DNA of 64,000 nucleotides from Pyramidobacter piscolens (GCA_004558205.1 SFDM01000002.1:1-64000), one strand, 5' to 3'. Shown: positions 43,122 to 52,591, counted from the stretch's first letter. Notes: a model not told the origin generated them from the letters alone. Numbers and translations are program-made.

Positions 43122-44249
43122 ATGGCGGATCAGAATTACGTCGGCGTTGACGAAGAGCAGCAGCCCCTTCGGGTCAAGACGAAGGAAGAAACCGACAAGA
43201 AGTGCCCTGCCTGCGGCGGCGTCATGGACTTCGACCCCGCGACCGGCGGCCTGCTCTGCCCCTACTGCGGGCACACCCAGGAGATCGAAGCCGAGGAGGG
43301 CTTGGGAGAGCAGGACTTCGCCTCCGCGGAGATCACGGGCAACTGCAACTGGGGGGCTGAGAAAAAGGTGGTCATCTGCCAGTCCTGCGGCGCCGAGTCC
43401 GTATACGACGCGCTGGACGTCTCGAACGAATGCCCCTACTGCGGATCGAACCAGGTCATGGAGGAAAAGGGCAAGGACACTCTGGCCCCCGGCGGCGTCT
43501 GCCCCTTCAAGATCGACAAGAAAAAGGCCGGCGCAAACTTCAAGAGCTGGATCAAGGGCAAGCTGTTCTGCCCGTCCCTGGCCAAGGAGAAAGCCAAGCC
43601 GGACTCCTTCAAGGGCGTCTATCTGCCCTACTGGACCTTCGACACCCAGACCCAGTCCACCTACGAGGGCCAGTACGGCATCGACCGGACCGAGAAGACC
43701 TCCGACGGCAAGACCAGGATCGTCACCGACTGGTACTATACGTCGGGCGACTACAGGGAGTTCATCGACGACCAGCTGGTCATCGGCACCACTCGCCACG
43801 ACTCGGCCATGCTCAGCAGCATCGAGCCCTTCGACACGGCCAACAACGTGGCCTATAAGCCCGAGTACCTGAGCGGCTTCATCGCCGAGCGCTACTCCGT
43901 GGGGCTGAACGACGGCTGGGAAAAGGCCCAGGACGACATCCGCCGCCACCTGGAAAATCAGATCTCCGACAAGATCCGCTGCGAGCACAACGCCGACCGC
44001 GTGAGCTCGCTGAGGGTCCGTTCGGCCTTCGACGACGTGAAGTACAAGTACCTCATGCTCCCCATCTGGCTTTCATCGTTCAAGTACAACGGCAAGGTCT
44101 ACAACTTTATGGTCAACGGCCAGACGGGCCGCGTGGGCGGCAAGACGCCCATCTCGCCCTGGCGCGTGGCCGCCGCCGTCCTCATCGGCGTGGCAATCGT
44201 GGGCGCCATCTGGTACTTCAACCAGCAGGGCGCGCCGGTACACCCCTAA
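43122..44249 (+). CDS. Zinc-ribbon membrane protein (YdjG-like)
   Basis: 375 residues. Two zinc ribbons open the protein: CPACGGVMDF with LLCPYCG near 28-52, and CQSCGAES with NECPYCGS near 85-107. A long soluble beta-rich domain follows (GVYLPYWTFDTQTQSTYEGQ and a YLMLPIWLSSFKYNGKVYNF motif), then one C-terminal membrane helix (VAAAVLIGVAIVGAIWYF), making it tail-anchored. This matches the TFIIB-type zinc-ribbon family that includes B. subtilis YdjG. I chose ATG at 43122, which has GGAGGG at proper spacing, 11 bp after the SPFH gene; the two are co-transcribed and probably form one complex at the membrane. Confidence 0.8.
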   Translation: MADQNYVGVDEEQQPLRVKTKEETDKKCPACGGVMDFDPATGGLLCPYCGHTQEIEAEEGLGEQDFASAEITGNCNWGAEKKVVICQSCGAESVYDALDVSNECPYCGSNQVMEEKGKDTLAPGGVCPFKIDKKKAGANFKSWIKGKLFCPSLAKEKAKPDSFKGVYLPYWTFDTQTQSTYEGQYGIDRTEKTSDGKTRIVTDWYYTSGDYREFIDDQLVIGTTRHDSAMLSSIEPFDTANNVAYKPEYLSGFIAERYSVGLNDGWEKAQDDIRRHLENQISDKIRCEHNADRVSSLRVRSAFDDVKYKYLMLPIWLSSFKYNGKVYNFMVNGQTGRVGGKTPISPWRVAAAVLIGVAIVGAIWYFNQQGAPVHP

Positions 44250-44289
44250 GCGGCAATTTCCAATTGGCCGTTTATCGGGCTGAAAGCCC

Positions 44290-44485
44290 GAATTAAAAGA
44301 TTGAAACGCGGAGAGCGCAGAGGCCCCGCAGAGGCCCGCAAAGTAAAACCTGAAGAAAAGGGGAAAGGACGCCCATCATTCCAACCGGAACGACAGGCGC
44401 CGCGGCTTTTTCTCCGATTCACCGGTTTTACGCTGCGAAGCCGGGCGCTCCCTTTGCGGATCTCTGCGTCCAATTTTTTACCTCG
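44290..44485. repeat. CGCAAAGG-arm repeat (R3), degenerate copy 3
   Basis: The left part (TTGAAACGCGGAGAGCGCAG, later CCCGCAAAGTAAAACC) and right part (GGTTTTACGCTGCG, later CCCTTTGCGGATCTCTGCG) are inverted relatives of the R3 arms but diverged. It lies in a 470-bp gap without genes. Confidence 0.5.
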
Positions 44486-44509
44486 CCTTCCAATCCGATT
44501 GCAGGTTCA

Positions 44510-44682
44510 TACTGCTTTGCGATAAAATGCAAAATGGGCATGGAGGGGACGACCCGAAGGGTATCCACCGAGCGAGTATAGGCAGGCCGAACAGGCCGAG
44601 ATAGTCTTTAGCGACTGCATGGCCCCTCGGGCCGGCCCCGGACGTTAATTCAGCTGTTCTATGGATAAATGGATAATTAGTA
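44510..44682 (+). repeat. Structured intergenic repeat R1, copy 3
   Basis: 173 bp. The inner block is identical to copy 1. The ends are TACTGCTTTGCGATAAAA and GGATAATTAGTA. It ends 36 bp before the alpha-2-macroglobulin ATG, so that gene's promoter must lie in or upstream of it. Confidence 0.85.
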
Positions 44683-44718
44683 TCAGCAGCACACACTTTA
44701 CTCAGGAGGTGTTTTTTT

Positions 44719-47700
44719 ATGCGAAGATTTATCACAGGCCTGCTCCTATGCCTTTTCTTCATCAGCTCGGCATGGGGCGCAGAAGTGACGGTGCAGCGAT
44801 TTTCGCCTCAGGGCGAGACGCAGCTTGCCCGTCCGAAAATAACAGTGACTTTCAGCGCGCCCGTAGTAAAAAAAGCGCAGCTCAACAAGCCCCTTAAGGG
44901 CAACGCCGTGCCCATCAAGTTCCGTCCCGCCATCGCCGGCACGGCCAAGTGGGTCAAGGAAAACGAGCTGGTCTTCACGCCTCAGTCCGACATCCTAGCC
45001 GCCACGCGCTACGACGCTGACTTCGGCCCCGGCGGCCTGCGCACCGCCAGCGGGCAGCTGATCGCCGGGCCTCAGAGCTTCTCCTTCAACCGTCCCGCGC
45101 TGAGCTTCGACAGCGTCACACAGCTGTCCTTCGCTTCCCAGTCCCGGGAGGCCGTCATCCGCCTGGACTTCTCGACGGAAGTATCGCCCGTCAGGCTGCG
45201 CGGATTCCTGTCGCTTTTCGACGCCAACGGCAGTTCCGTGGGCTATTCCATCCGGGGCCAGTCGCCGTCGAAACAGGTGATCATCGACACCAACAGGATC
45301 AACGGCGGCACGCTGAAAATCGTGGTGGCCGGAGGGCTTCTGCCCAACCAGGGCGACCTGCCCCAGGACGGCGGCCGCGAAGCCACCATCTCGCTGACCA
45401 GCGAAACCCTCGTGACAGGCTCCAGCGCGAACATGAACGCCTATGGCCGCGGAAGCATCAACGTGGACATGAACTGCCAGGTCGACCTGGAAAAGGTCAA
45501 GGGCTACATCGAGCTCTCGCCGGCGGTCCCCTTCACATTGAGCAGCAGCTATTACGGCTTTAACATTCAGGGCGATTTCGCGCCCCGCAGCCGTGTGTCC
45601 CTGACGATCAAAAAAGGGATGGCCGGCAGGGACAGCAGCCCCCTGTCCGAGGACTTCGTCAAGTCCTTCATCTTCCCCGACCTGCCCTCGTCGGTGCGCT
45701 TCCCCTCGGCGGGGCTGTTTTTGACGCCTGCCGAAGCCCCGCGCGTCGCCATCGAAACGTCCAACGTGCAGACTCTCGAGCTGACGGCGTGGAAGCTGTA
45801 CAACAACAACGTCCCTGTGGCCACCCTCAACCTTGACGATTGGAGCAGCGACTTCACGCGCTGGGCCAAGCCTCTGGGTTCTAAAAAATACCGCGTCGGC
45901 GGCGCCGTCAACGAAGTGACCCGTCGCGCCGTGGACCTGAAAGCCCTTGTGGGCGAAGGCGAGGGCGTCTATCTGCTCCGCGCCCGCAACGCCGACCCCG
46001 ACACCTGGGATGACGCGCAGATGCTTCTGTGCATCACCGACACCGCAGTCTCCGCGCGCGTCTACAAGCGCGGCCTCCAGGTCTGGACCGCGTCGATTTC
46101 CGACTCCAAGGGGCTGGCCGGCGCCGACGTAAAGGTCTTCTCGTCGAGCAACCAGCTGCTCCTGACGGGCACAACCGACGCCGAAGGCTGCGTCTCCTTC
46201 AGCCAGCCCGACGGCTGGGGCGCCGACCTTGAACCGGCCATGGTCATGGTGGAGAAGGAAGGGCGTATCTCCTTCGTGAAGCTGGGGACCAACCAGCTTT
46301 CGGGGCGCGACGTGGACATCTCGGGCGCGCCGTGGAACGACGCCTACGAAGGCCTCTGGATTATGCCGCGCGCCCTGTGGCAGCCCGGAGAACGGCTCGA
46401 GGCCGAAGCGATCGTCCGCAGCACCGCTCTGGACCTGCCCGGTGAATTCCCCCTGCGCTGGACGCTCACGGGCCGCGGAATTGAGCTGGCTTCAGGCGTT
46501 ATGAAGCTGAACGCCCAGGGCGTGGGCTCCATCGCCACTGAAATTCCCGCTACTGTGGAAAGCGGCAACTACTCTCTCAGGCTGACCGTGCCCGGCACCA
46601 GGACCGTGGTCGCCGAAAGGACGGTCCAGATCGAGGAGTTCAAGCCGCCTCAAATCGAGACGTCCGTCAAGGCTCCCAAATTGATGCGTCCCGGCCAGGA
46701 AGCCCAGTTCGAGATCGGCGCCAAATACCTCTTCGGCGGCTCCGGCGCGGGACTGAAATGGGAGATGTCCTACAGCACCGTCCCCGAAGCCTATAAGTCG
46801 AAAGCCTTCCCCGGCTACGTCTTCGGCTCCGAAATGGCCAAGGACGCGGGACGCTCTTCGGGCTCCATCGACGAAGGCGTTCTGGACGGCGACGGCGCGG
46901 CCACGGTGACCTGGACGCCCGAACCGGACCTGAAAGCGCCTTCTATCATCCGCGCCCACGTGCGCCTCAGCGTCATGGAGGCCAACGGCCGCTGGACGGG
47001 GCGCACCGTCGCCGTGCCCATCTATCCGACGGAAGCCCTGATCGGCGTCATGAAGCCCCAGGACAGCGTGCGTCCCAACGTGGAAACATCTGTCGGCCTG
47101 GTGGCGCTGAATCCCCAGGACAAAAAGGTGAACCTGGGCGACGTGAATGTCATCGTCAGCCTCGTGCAGAGCCGTTACGTCATGGTGAACGACGGCAGCG
47201 GCAGCCGCATGACCTGGCAGGAAGAAATCTCCGAGCAGTCGCGCCAGAAGATCAAGCTGAACGGGACCGCTCAGTACGCCTTCAAACCCAAGGACGAGGG
47301 CGAGTATCTGCTTACCTTTGAAAACGAAAAAGGAAGGGCCTCCGTACGGATCTCCGTCTGGGAGCCCTGGAACGGCTCCGCCGCGCTGAACGCCGCCATG
47401 CCCGACCGCGTGGAGATGAAGGCCGACCGCGACAGCTACAAGCCCGGCGAGAAGGCTAAAATCTTCATCAAATCCCCCTTCACGGGCCGCGCCATCCTGA
47501 CTCACGGCAGCGACAGGCCCATCAGCGTCGCAGCCTTCGACATGAAGGAAAAGGAAATGACCGTCGAAATCGACGTAACTGAGGACATGCTGCCCAACAG
47601 CTGGTGCTCCATCCAGGTGACCCGCCCCGAAGGCGCCGACACCAAGCCGCCCTACAGGGCGCTGGGAGCCTTGCCTCTCAAGCTCGACCTGACGGAACGC

Positions 47701-49992
47701 AGGCTGAAGGTGACCGTGGAGACGCCTGAAAAGGCCGAACCCGGCGAGCTGAAAGCCAAAATCCTCGTGACCGACGCCGCGGGACTGCCTGTGGACGGCC
47801 TGGTCTCCGTGGCCCTGGTGGACCGCGGGATCCTGCTCCTGGCGGGCAGCGACAACGCGAACCCCTGGGAGTTCTTCACGCGCCGCAGAGCCATGGACGG
47901 CAAGCTGTGCGACATCTACGATTCTCTGCTGCCCATCGAAGCCCGCGGCACGGCGCTGCTCCACCCCGCCGGCGGCGACGACGCCGAGATGAGCCGCATG
48001 AAGCTCATGGCCAACGCCGACATGATGTCGCCGGTGCGCGCCATGGATTACAAGCCGCTGGCGATTTGGCTTCCCTCGGTCAAGGTCACCGGCGGAACCG
48101 CCGAGATCTCCGCGGAAGTCCCCGAATTCGCGGGCGCCCTGCGCGTCGAGGCCATCGCCGTGGACGGAGCGTCGCTGGGACGTTCCTCCGGCGAGACGAA
48201 AATCGCGCGCCCCGTGGTCATCGACAGCTCGCTGCCCCGCTTCGCCGCGCCTGGCGACGAATTCTCGGCCGTGCTGAACGTCACGCCCTCCATGGGCGGC
48301 GCGGGATCGGCCCAGGTCCTGCCCTCCGAGGGGCTGACCTTCGCGCAGGGAAAGAGCTGGAAGGACGAAAAGATCAGCTTCACCGCCGATAAGCGTCTGG
48401 ACCTCTCGCCCTCGCTTCCCACGCTGAACGTCCTGTCGGGCTCCGCAAAGGGAACGCTGGACGCCAAGGTCACGCTGGGCGGCAGGACCTACGAGAAGCA
48501 GGTTTCCATGGCGATCCGTCCGCCCTATCCGCTCTCGTCCCTGCTGGGCGGCGACAGCGCTGCCGAGGGGACCACGGAATTCACGGTCCCCGGCGACTGG
48601 TATCCCGGCACGGCGCAGGTGAAGATATCCCTGGCCGGAGCTCCCGTGGTGGACGCGCTCTCGCTGCTGAACTGCGTCGACAACTGGGGCTGCTGGCTGG
48701 ACCGCCTGATCTCCCGCGGCTGGATCACTCTGAACCTTCCCTCGCTGCTCAGCGAAAAGGATCAGGACCTGAGCAATCCTCAGGAAAACCGCATCGCCAT
48801 GAACACCGTCCTGGCCAGCCTGACGTCGCTTCAGCTCTACGACGGGTCCTGGAGCGCCTGGCGCAGCGGCGCCACCGATCCCTGGGGTTCCGTGGCCGCG
48901 CTTCATCTGCTCACGGCCGTCAAGGACGAAGGCGTCATCGAACCCTCGGGGCTGAGCACCGGCTATCAATGGCTCCGCCGCTACATGGCGGAACCGCTCC
49001 CCGAAAAGGACGTCACCGAAGCCCTGAACGCCCGCGCCTATGGCTGCTACGTGCTCGCCCTGGCGGAACAGGCGCCTCTGGGCTGGATGAACTGGCTTGA
49101 AGAGCGCGCCTCCGACCTGGACAACGCGGGCCGCGCGCTGCTGGCGGCAAGCTACGCTTTGGCCGGCGAAACCGAAAAGGCGAAAGCTCTGGCCGGAACT
49201 GAAGCGGCTGGAAGCGGCGAAGCGCTGAACCTGCGCGACGCCGGATTCAGGATGCTGGCCCTGGACGCCATCGAACCCGGCGGCTCCGCAAGCCGCGACC
49301 TGGCGGGACGCATCGCCGAAGAGCTGGCCAAGGGCCGCGGCAAGAACAACGCCCGTGACGCCGGCAGCATGATCATGGCTCTCGGCGTCTTCTCCAAGCA
49401 CGTGGCCGGCGGCTCAGTGCAGGCTAAACTGCTGTCCGACGACGGCGCGGAACTGGCCGTCTACGACGGCAAACCCGTGGTCTGGAGCGGCGGCGCTGGC
49501 GGCGGCTTCAAACTCGTCACGACCGGCACTGGCTCGCTATGGTACTCCTGGAGCGCCTCCGGCGTGCCGAACGCGGCGCCCAAGCCCTACACCCGCGGCG
49601 TCCGCGTCGTCAGGACCTTCCTGGACGCCAAGACCAAGGAACCCGTGGACCCGGCGTCGATCGTCTTTGGACAGGAGCTGATCATGAAGATCAAGCTTGC
49701 TTCCACGTCCAAGGGCAGAGACCTGCGCGTAAGCGTGCTGCTGCCCGCGGGACTTGAAGCGTCGGAAGCGGGCGAGATGGTCCAGCAGGAACGGAGCTAC
49801 AGCGCCAGAGGCGACCTGCGCTTCGACCGCCTGCTCCTGAACCTGAGCGGCGACGGCAAGTCCATGGAATGGAACCTTCCCTGCCGCGCCATCGTCAAGG
49901 GCAGTTTCGTGCTTCCGCCCATCTCCGTCGAAGCTCTCGGCAACAAGGGCGTAGGCTTCCTGGGCAAGGCCGAAACGCTGAACGTCAACTAG
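44719..49992 (+). CDS. Bacterial alpha-2-macroglobulin-family protein with degenerate thioester site
   Basis: 1757 residues. A signal peptide ends near SAWG; there is no lipobox, unlike E. coli YfhM, so it is secreted rather than lipid-anchored. MG-type beta-sandwich domains fill the first two thirds (RPKITVTFSAPVVKKAQLNK at the start, the PGERLEAEAIVRS MG3-like start, PTEALIGVMKP). The bait region is probably near DAEMSRMKLMANADMM. The alpha-alpha barrel follows from about 1310. The canonical GCxEQ thioester is replaced by GCWLD with Cys1325, so the Glu/Gln needed to form the bond is absent. The family traps proteases that breach the outer membrane. The pbpC gene follows 20 bp later, the classical partnership for repairing damaged wall. 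Confidence 0.88.
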   Translation: MRRFITGLLLCLFFISSAWGAEVTVQRFSPQGETQLARPKITVTFSAPVVKKAQLNKPLKGNAVPIKFRPAIAGTAKWVKENELVFTPQSDILAATRYDADFGPGGLRTASGQLIAGPQSFSFNRPALSFDSVTQLSFASQSREAVIRLDFSTEVSPVRLRGFLSLFDANGSSVGYSIRGQSPSKQVIIDTNRINGGTLKIVVAGGLLPNQGDLPQDGGREATISLTSETLVTGSSANMNAYGRGSINVDMNCQVDLEKVKGYIELSPAVPFTLSSSYYGFNIQGDFAPRSRVSLTIKKGMAGRDSSPLSEDFVKSFIFPDLPSSVRFPSAGLFLTPAEAPRVAIETSNVQTLELTAWKLYNNNVPVATLNLDDWSSDFTRWAKPLGSKKYRVGGAVNEVTRRAVDLKALVGEGEGVYLLRARNADPDTWDDAQMLLCITDTAVSARVYKRGLQVWTASISDSKGLAGADVKVFSSSNQLLLTGTTDAEGCVSFSQPDGWGADLEPAMVMVEKEGRISFVKLGTNQLSGRDVDISGAPWNDAYEGLWIMPRALWQPGERLEAEAIVRSTALDLPGEFPLRWTLTGRGIELASGVMKLNAQGVGSIATEIPATVESGNYSLRLTVPGTRTVVAERTVQIEEFKPPQIETSVKAPKLMRPGQEAQFEIGAKYLFGGSGAGLKWEMSYSTVPEAYKSKAFPGYVFGSEMAKDAGRSSGSIDEGVLDGDGAATVTWTPEPDLKAPSIIRAHVRLSVMEANGRWTGRTVAVPIYPTEALIGVMKPQDSVRPNVETSVGLVALNPQDKKVNLGDVNVIVSLVQSRYVMVNDGSGSRMTWQEEISEQSRQKIKLNGTAQYAFKPKDEGEYLLTFENEKGRASVRISVWEPWNGSAALNAAMPDRVEMKADRDSYKPGEKAKIFIKSPFTGRAILTHGSDRPISVAAFDMKEKEMTVEIDVTEDMLPNSWCSIQVTRPEGADTKPPYRALGALPLKLDLTERRLKVTVETPEKAEPGELKAKILVTDAAGLPVDGLVSVALVDRGILLLAGSDNANPWEFFTRRRAMDGKLCDIYDSLLPIEARGTALLHPAGGDDAEMSRMKLMANADMMSPVRAMDYKPLAIWLPSVKVTGGTAEISAEVPEFAGALRVEAIAVDGASLGRSSGETKIARPVVIDSSLPRFAAPGDEFSAVLNVTPSMGGAGSAQVLPSEGLTFAQGKSWKDEKISFTADKRLDLSPSLPTLNVLSGSAKGTLDAKVTLGGRTYEKQVSMAIRPPYPLSSLLGGDSAAEGTTEFTVPGDWYPGTAQVKISLAGAPVVDALSLLNCVDNWGCWLDRLISRGWITLNLPSLLSEKDQDLSNPQENRIAMNTVLASLTSLQLYDGSWSAWRSGATDPWGSVAALHLLTAVKDEGVIEPSGLSTGYQWLRRYMAEPLPEKDVTEALNARAYGCYVLALAEQAPLGWMNWLEERASDLDNAGRALLAASYALAGETEKAKALAGTEAAGSGEALNLRDAGFRMLALDAIEPGGSASRDLAGRIAEELAKGRGKNNARDAGSMIMALGVFSKHVAGGSVQAKLLSDDGAELAVYDGKPVVWSGGAGGGFKLVTTGTGSLWYSWSASGVPNAAPKPYTRGVRVVRTFLDAKTKEPVDPASIVFGQELIMKIKLASTSKGRDLRVSVLLPAGLEASEAGEMVQQERSYSARGDLRFDRLLLNLSGDGKSMEWNLPCRAIVKGSFVLPPISVEALGNKGVGFLGKAETLNVN

Positions 49993-50012
49993 GCTTTCAC
50001 GGATAAACAGCC

Positions 50013-52232
50013 ATGAAACGCCGCAGAATCACGCTTTTGCTGGGAGGGCTGCTGCTCCTCTGCGGCGCGCTGCTCTGGTGGCGCCGCCTGGGCGATCTTG
50101 CCCCCGTGGAGGCGCGCCTTTCCAGCTGGCCCAGGTCACGGGTCGTCCGCGACCGCGCCGGAAATATGCTCAGCGTGACGCTGTCAGAGGACGGGGAGTT
50201 TTGTCTCCCCGTCCTTCTTTCTGACATGGGACGCTGGATGCCTCTTGTGGCCGTCGAGGTGGAAGACCGCCGCTTCCGTTACCACGGCGGCGTGGACTGG
50301 CTTGGCGTGGCCCGCGCCGTCAGGGACAACCTTCTGGCTGGAGGCGTGCGCTCCGGGGCGTCGACGATCACCAGCCAGGCTATCCGACTGTGCTGGCCCG
50401 CTCCGCGCACCTTCTCCACCAAGCTGCGCGAGTTCGCTCAGGCCATGCAGCTTGAGCGAGTGAAAAACAAGGACGAAATTTTGGAGATCTACCTGAACCT
50501 GGCGCCCTTCGGAGGCAACCTGCGAGGCGTCGAAGCCGCGGCGCGGGGCTGGTTCGGGCGCTCGGCCCGCGACCTGACCATCGCCCAGGCGGCGCTGCTG
50601 GCCTGCATGATCAAGGGGCCCACAGCCTACCGCCCCGATCTGCACCCCAAGGCCGCGAAGGAACGCCGCGACTGGGCCATCTCGCTGCTGCGGGAACGGG
50701 AGCTGATTACGGCTTCCCAGGAGCGGAGCGCCAAGGCAGAACCTCTGCCGGCCGGCCAGACGCCTCTGCCGTCGGACGAATGGGTGTTCTGCCAGAAGGT
50801 CCTGGGCCTTTCGCCCGAAAAGAACGTGACTTCCACGCTCGATCAATCCTATCAGGGGATCCTGCGGGCGGCGCTGCTCGACGCGCTGGCCGATCAGGAC
50901 GGGGCCGTCACCGCGGCGGGCGTTCTGATCGAGAACGCGACGGGAGCCGTGCGGGCTTACGTGCCCAACGCGCGGTGGGGCATGAAGAACGTCCACGCCG
51001 CCTGGGTCGACTGCGCTTCGGCTTTCAGGTCGCCCGGCTCGGCGCTCAAGCCCTTCGCCTACGCCATGGCCTTTGAGGACGGTTACCTCAGCCCTCTGTC
51101 GCTGATGGCCGACACGCCGCTCACCCTCTCGGGGCGCGCGCCGCGAAACTTTGACCGGATCTACCGGGGCCCCGTCAGCGCCGCCCTCGCCCTGGTGGAC
51201 TCCCTGAACGTGCCCGCCGTGCGCATCCTGCGCCGCGAGGGCGGCGAGAGGGTGCTTCAAAAGCTCCGGCTTCTGGGGTTCTCCCAGCTGACGGAAAGCG
51301 CGGCGCACTACGGCGACTCTCTGGTCCTCGGCGGCTGCGAAGTGACGCCGCTTCAGCTGGCCGTCGCCGTGACCGCTCTGGCGCGCCAGGGGCGCATGGT
51401 CGAAGCGCGGTTTTCGGAGGCTCAGCCACTCGTCGAAAAAGACGTCTTCTCCCCCCAAAGCGCCTGGCTCACGACGAAAATCCTCGCCGATCCTGCGCGC
51501 CTGCCTACGCTGTTGCGCTCCGTCGATCCCCTTCGGGGCCGCATGGCCTTCAAGACCGGCACCTCCTACGGCCTGCGCGACGCCTGGACAGCGGGCTGGA
51601 ACGACCAGTGGAGCCTGGCGGTCTGGCTCGGCGACCCGCGGGGCGAGCCTCACCCCGAACTGGTGGGCCTCGGGGCGGCGGCCCCGGCGGCGCTGAAAAC
51701 GATGCGGGCGCTGCCCCTGGGCTCCTTCGCCGATCCGCCTGGGGGCTTAGGCACGCGGAAAGTCTGCTCCCTCTCGGGGCTTCCCCCTTCGGACCTCTGC
51801 CCAAGCATCTTGCAGGAAGACTACATCCCCGGCGTCTCGCCCGCGGGAGTCTGCCCCATGCACCGTCTTGAAAAGGGCAAGGTTGTGGTCATCTGGCCTC
51901 AGGAGCTTTCGGCTTACATGGAAAGCCCCCGGGAAAAGCGCACCGAAATGGTCGTCTCCTCGCCCCTGGCCGACGCTTCCTACCTGCTCCACGAGGAAGG
52001 GGCGCGGCTGATCTTCAAGGCCGAGGGCACGGGAACCTTCGACTGGTTCGTGGACGGGAAATACGCCGGCCAGGGCACGCCCGACTTCCCCTACCTCTGG
52101 CCCATGCGCCCGGGCCGCCACCGCCTGTCGGTGATCGACTCCCTGGGACGGCAGAAAACCCTGACCTTCTCGGTCCACACCCTGGACAAAAACCCGGGGT
52201 CGCAGCTGCAGGAGCTGGAACCGATCGAGTAG
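50013..52232 (+). CDS. pbpC: Penicillin-binding protein 1C, bifunctional
   Basis: 739 residues. An N-terminal membrane anchor (about 6-24) precedes the GT51 glycosyltransferase domain, with catalytic Glu in VEVEDRRFRYHGG and GASTITSQAIRL, and a transpeptidase domain with SxxK in SPGSALKPF, SxN in DSLNVPA and KTGTS. The C-terminal ~100 residues form the PBP1C-specific BiPBP_C beta domain (YLLHEEGARLIFKAEGTGTF). It polymerises and crosslinks peptidoglycan at the periplasmic face. It forms an operon with the alpha-2-macroglobulin gene. Confidence 0.93.
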   Translation: MKRRRITLLLGGLLLLCGALLWWRRLGDLAPVEARLSSWPRSRVVRDRAGNMLSVTLSEDGEFCLPVLLSDMGRWMPLVAVEVEDRRFRYHGGVDWLGVARAVRDNLLAGGVRSGASTITSQAIRLCWPAPRTFSTKLREFAQAMQLERVKNKDEILEIYLNLAPFGGNLRGVEAAARGWFGRSARDLTIAQAALLACMIKGPTAYRPDLHPKAAKERRDWAISLLRERELITASQERSAKAEPLPAGQTPLPSDEWVFCQKVLGLSPEKNVTSTLDQSYQGILRAALLDALADQDGAVTAAGVLIENATGAVRAYVPNARWGMKNVHAAWVDCASAFRSPGSALKPFAYAMAFEDGYLSPLSLMADTPLTLSGRAPRNFDRIYRGPVSAALALVDSLNVPAVRILRREGGERVLQKLRLLGFSQLTESAAHYGDSLVLGGCEVTPLQLAVAVTALARQGRMVEARFSEAQPLVEKDVFSPQSAWLTTKILADPARLPTLLRSVDPLRGRMAFKTGTSYGLRDAWTAGWNDQWSLAVWLGDPRGEPHPELVGLGAAAPAALKTMRALPLGSFADPPGGLGTRKVCSLSGLPPSDLCPSILQEDYIPGVSPAGVCPMHRLEKGKVVVIWPQELSAYMESPREKRTEMVVSSPLADASYLLHEEGARLIFKAEGTGTFDWFVDGKYAGQGTPDFPYLWPMRPGRHRLSVIDSLGRQKTLTFSVHTLDKNPGSQLQELEPIE

Positions 52233-52241
52233 AAAAAACGC

Positions 52242-52286
52242 ACAGTAAAAGGCCCGGCGGTTTGGAACCGCCGGGCCTTTTACTGT
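52242..52286 (+). terminator. Terminator of the A2M-pbpC operon
   Basis: A 21-bp perfect stem (ACAGTAAAAGGCCCGGCGGTT with its complement) and 3-base loop lies 10 bp after the stop codon, ending in CCTTTTACTGTTTTAT. Confidence 0.88.
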
Positions 52287-52290
52287 TTTA

Positions 52291-52565
52291 TACTAATTTC
52301 CTATTGACGTGCTTAATATAAAACCGAAGAGCCACGTCAAAAGATTTCGACGCAAAGGGCGCAAAGGTTCGCAAAGGAAAACCTTAAAAGGCTTTTAGAA
52401 CTGCAAGATCAAGCGAAATTTATAAATTTCCATCATGTTAATTCGTTTTTAGTTAATAATTTAGGTTTTGTTTTTCCTTTGCGCCCTTTCTCTTCAGCCT
52501 TTGCGTTGAAATCCTTTGACTTTGATCTTCGGTCCGGCATTAAGCATGTTTAATACGAATTAGTA
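52291..52565 (+). repeat. 275-bp MITE-like element R2, copy 1
   Basis: Bounded by TACTAATT and AATTAGTA. The two ends are long imperfect inverted repeats of about 75-90 bases containing GTGCTTAAT, CCGAAGA, GTCAAAAGATTTCGACGCAA and GGGCGCAAAGG. The core is AT-rich (AAATTTATAAATTTCCATCA). It matches 57911-58185 in reverse orientation with the same length. No reading frame, so any mobility would need a transposase in trans. Confidence 0.8.
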
Positions 52566-52570
52566 TGAGT

Positions 52571-52591
52571 CGTCTTATTGCCAAATAGTAT
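52571..52591. repeat. Solo R1-type end
   Basis: CGTCTTATTGCCAAATAGTA, plus one further T, is the same as the right end of R1 copy 2 (26417-26437). The rest of R1 is missing. Confidence 0.65.

Noticed and set aside
73..44682. R1 as a CRISPR-like or riboswitch element
   Set aside because: Copies are tens of kilobases apart with no array, and they lie both upstream and downstream of genes in either orientation, so a cis riboswitch role is unlikely.
46492..49401. A 969-codon open frame on the minus strand inside the A2M gene
   Set aside because: Antisense to a clear signal-peptide protein with recognisable domains; it is His/Arg/Gly-rich low-complexity sequence, as expected from the complement of a GC-rich gene, and has no ribosome site.
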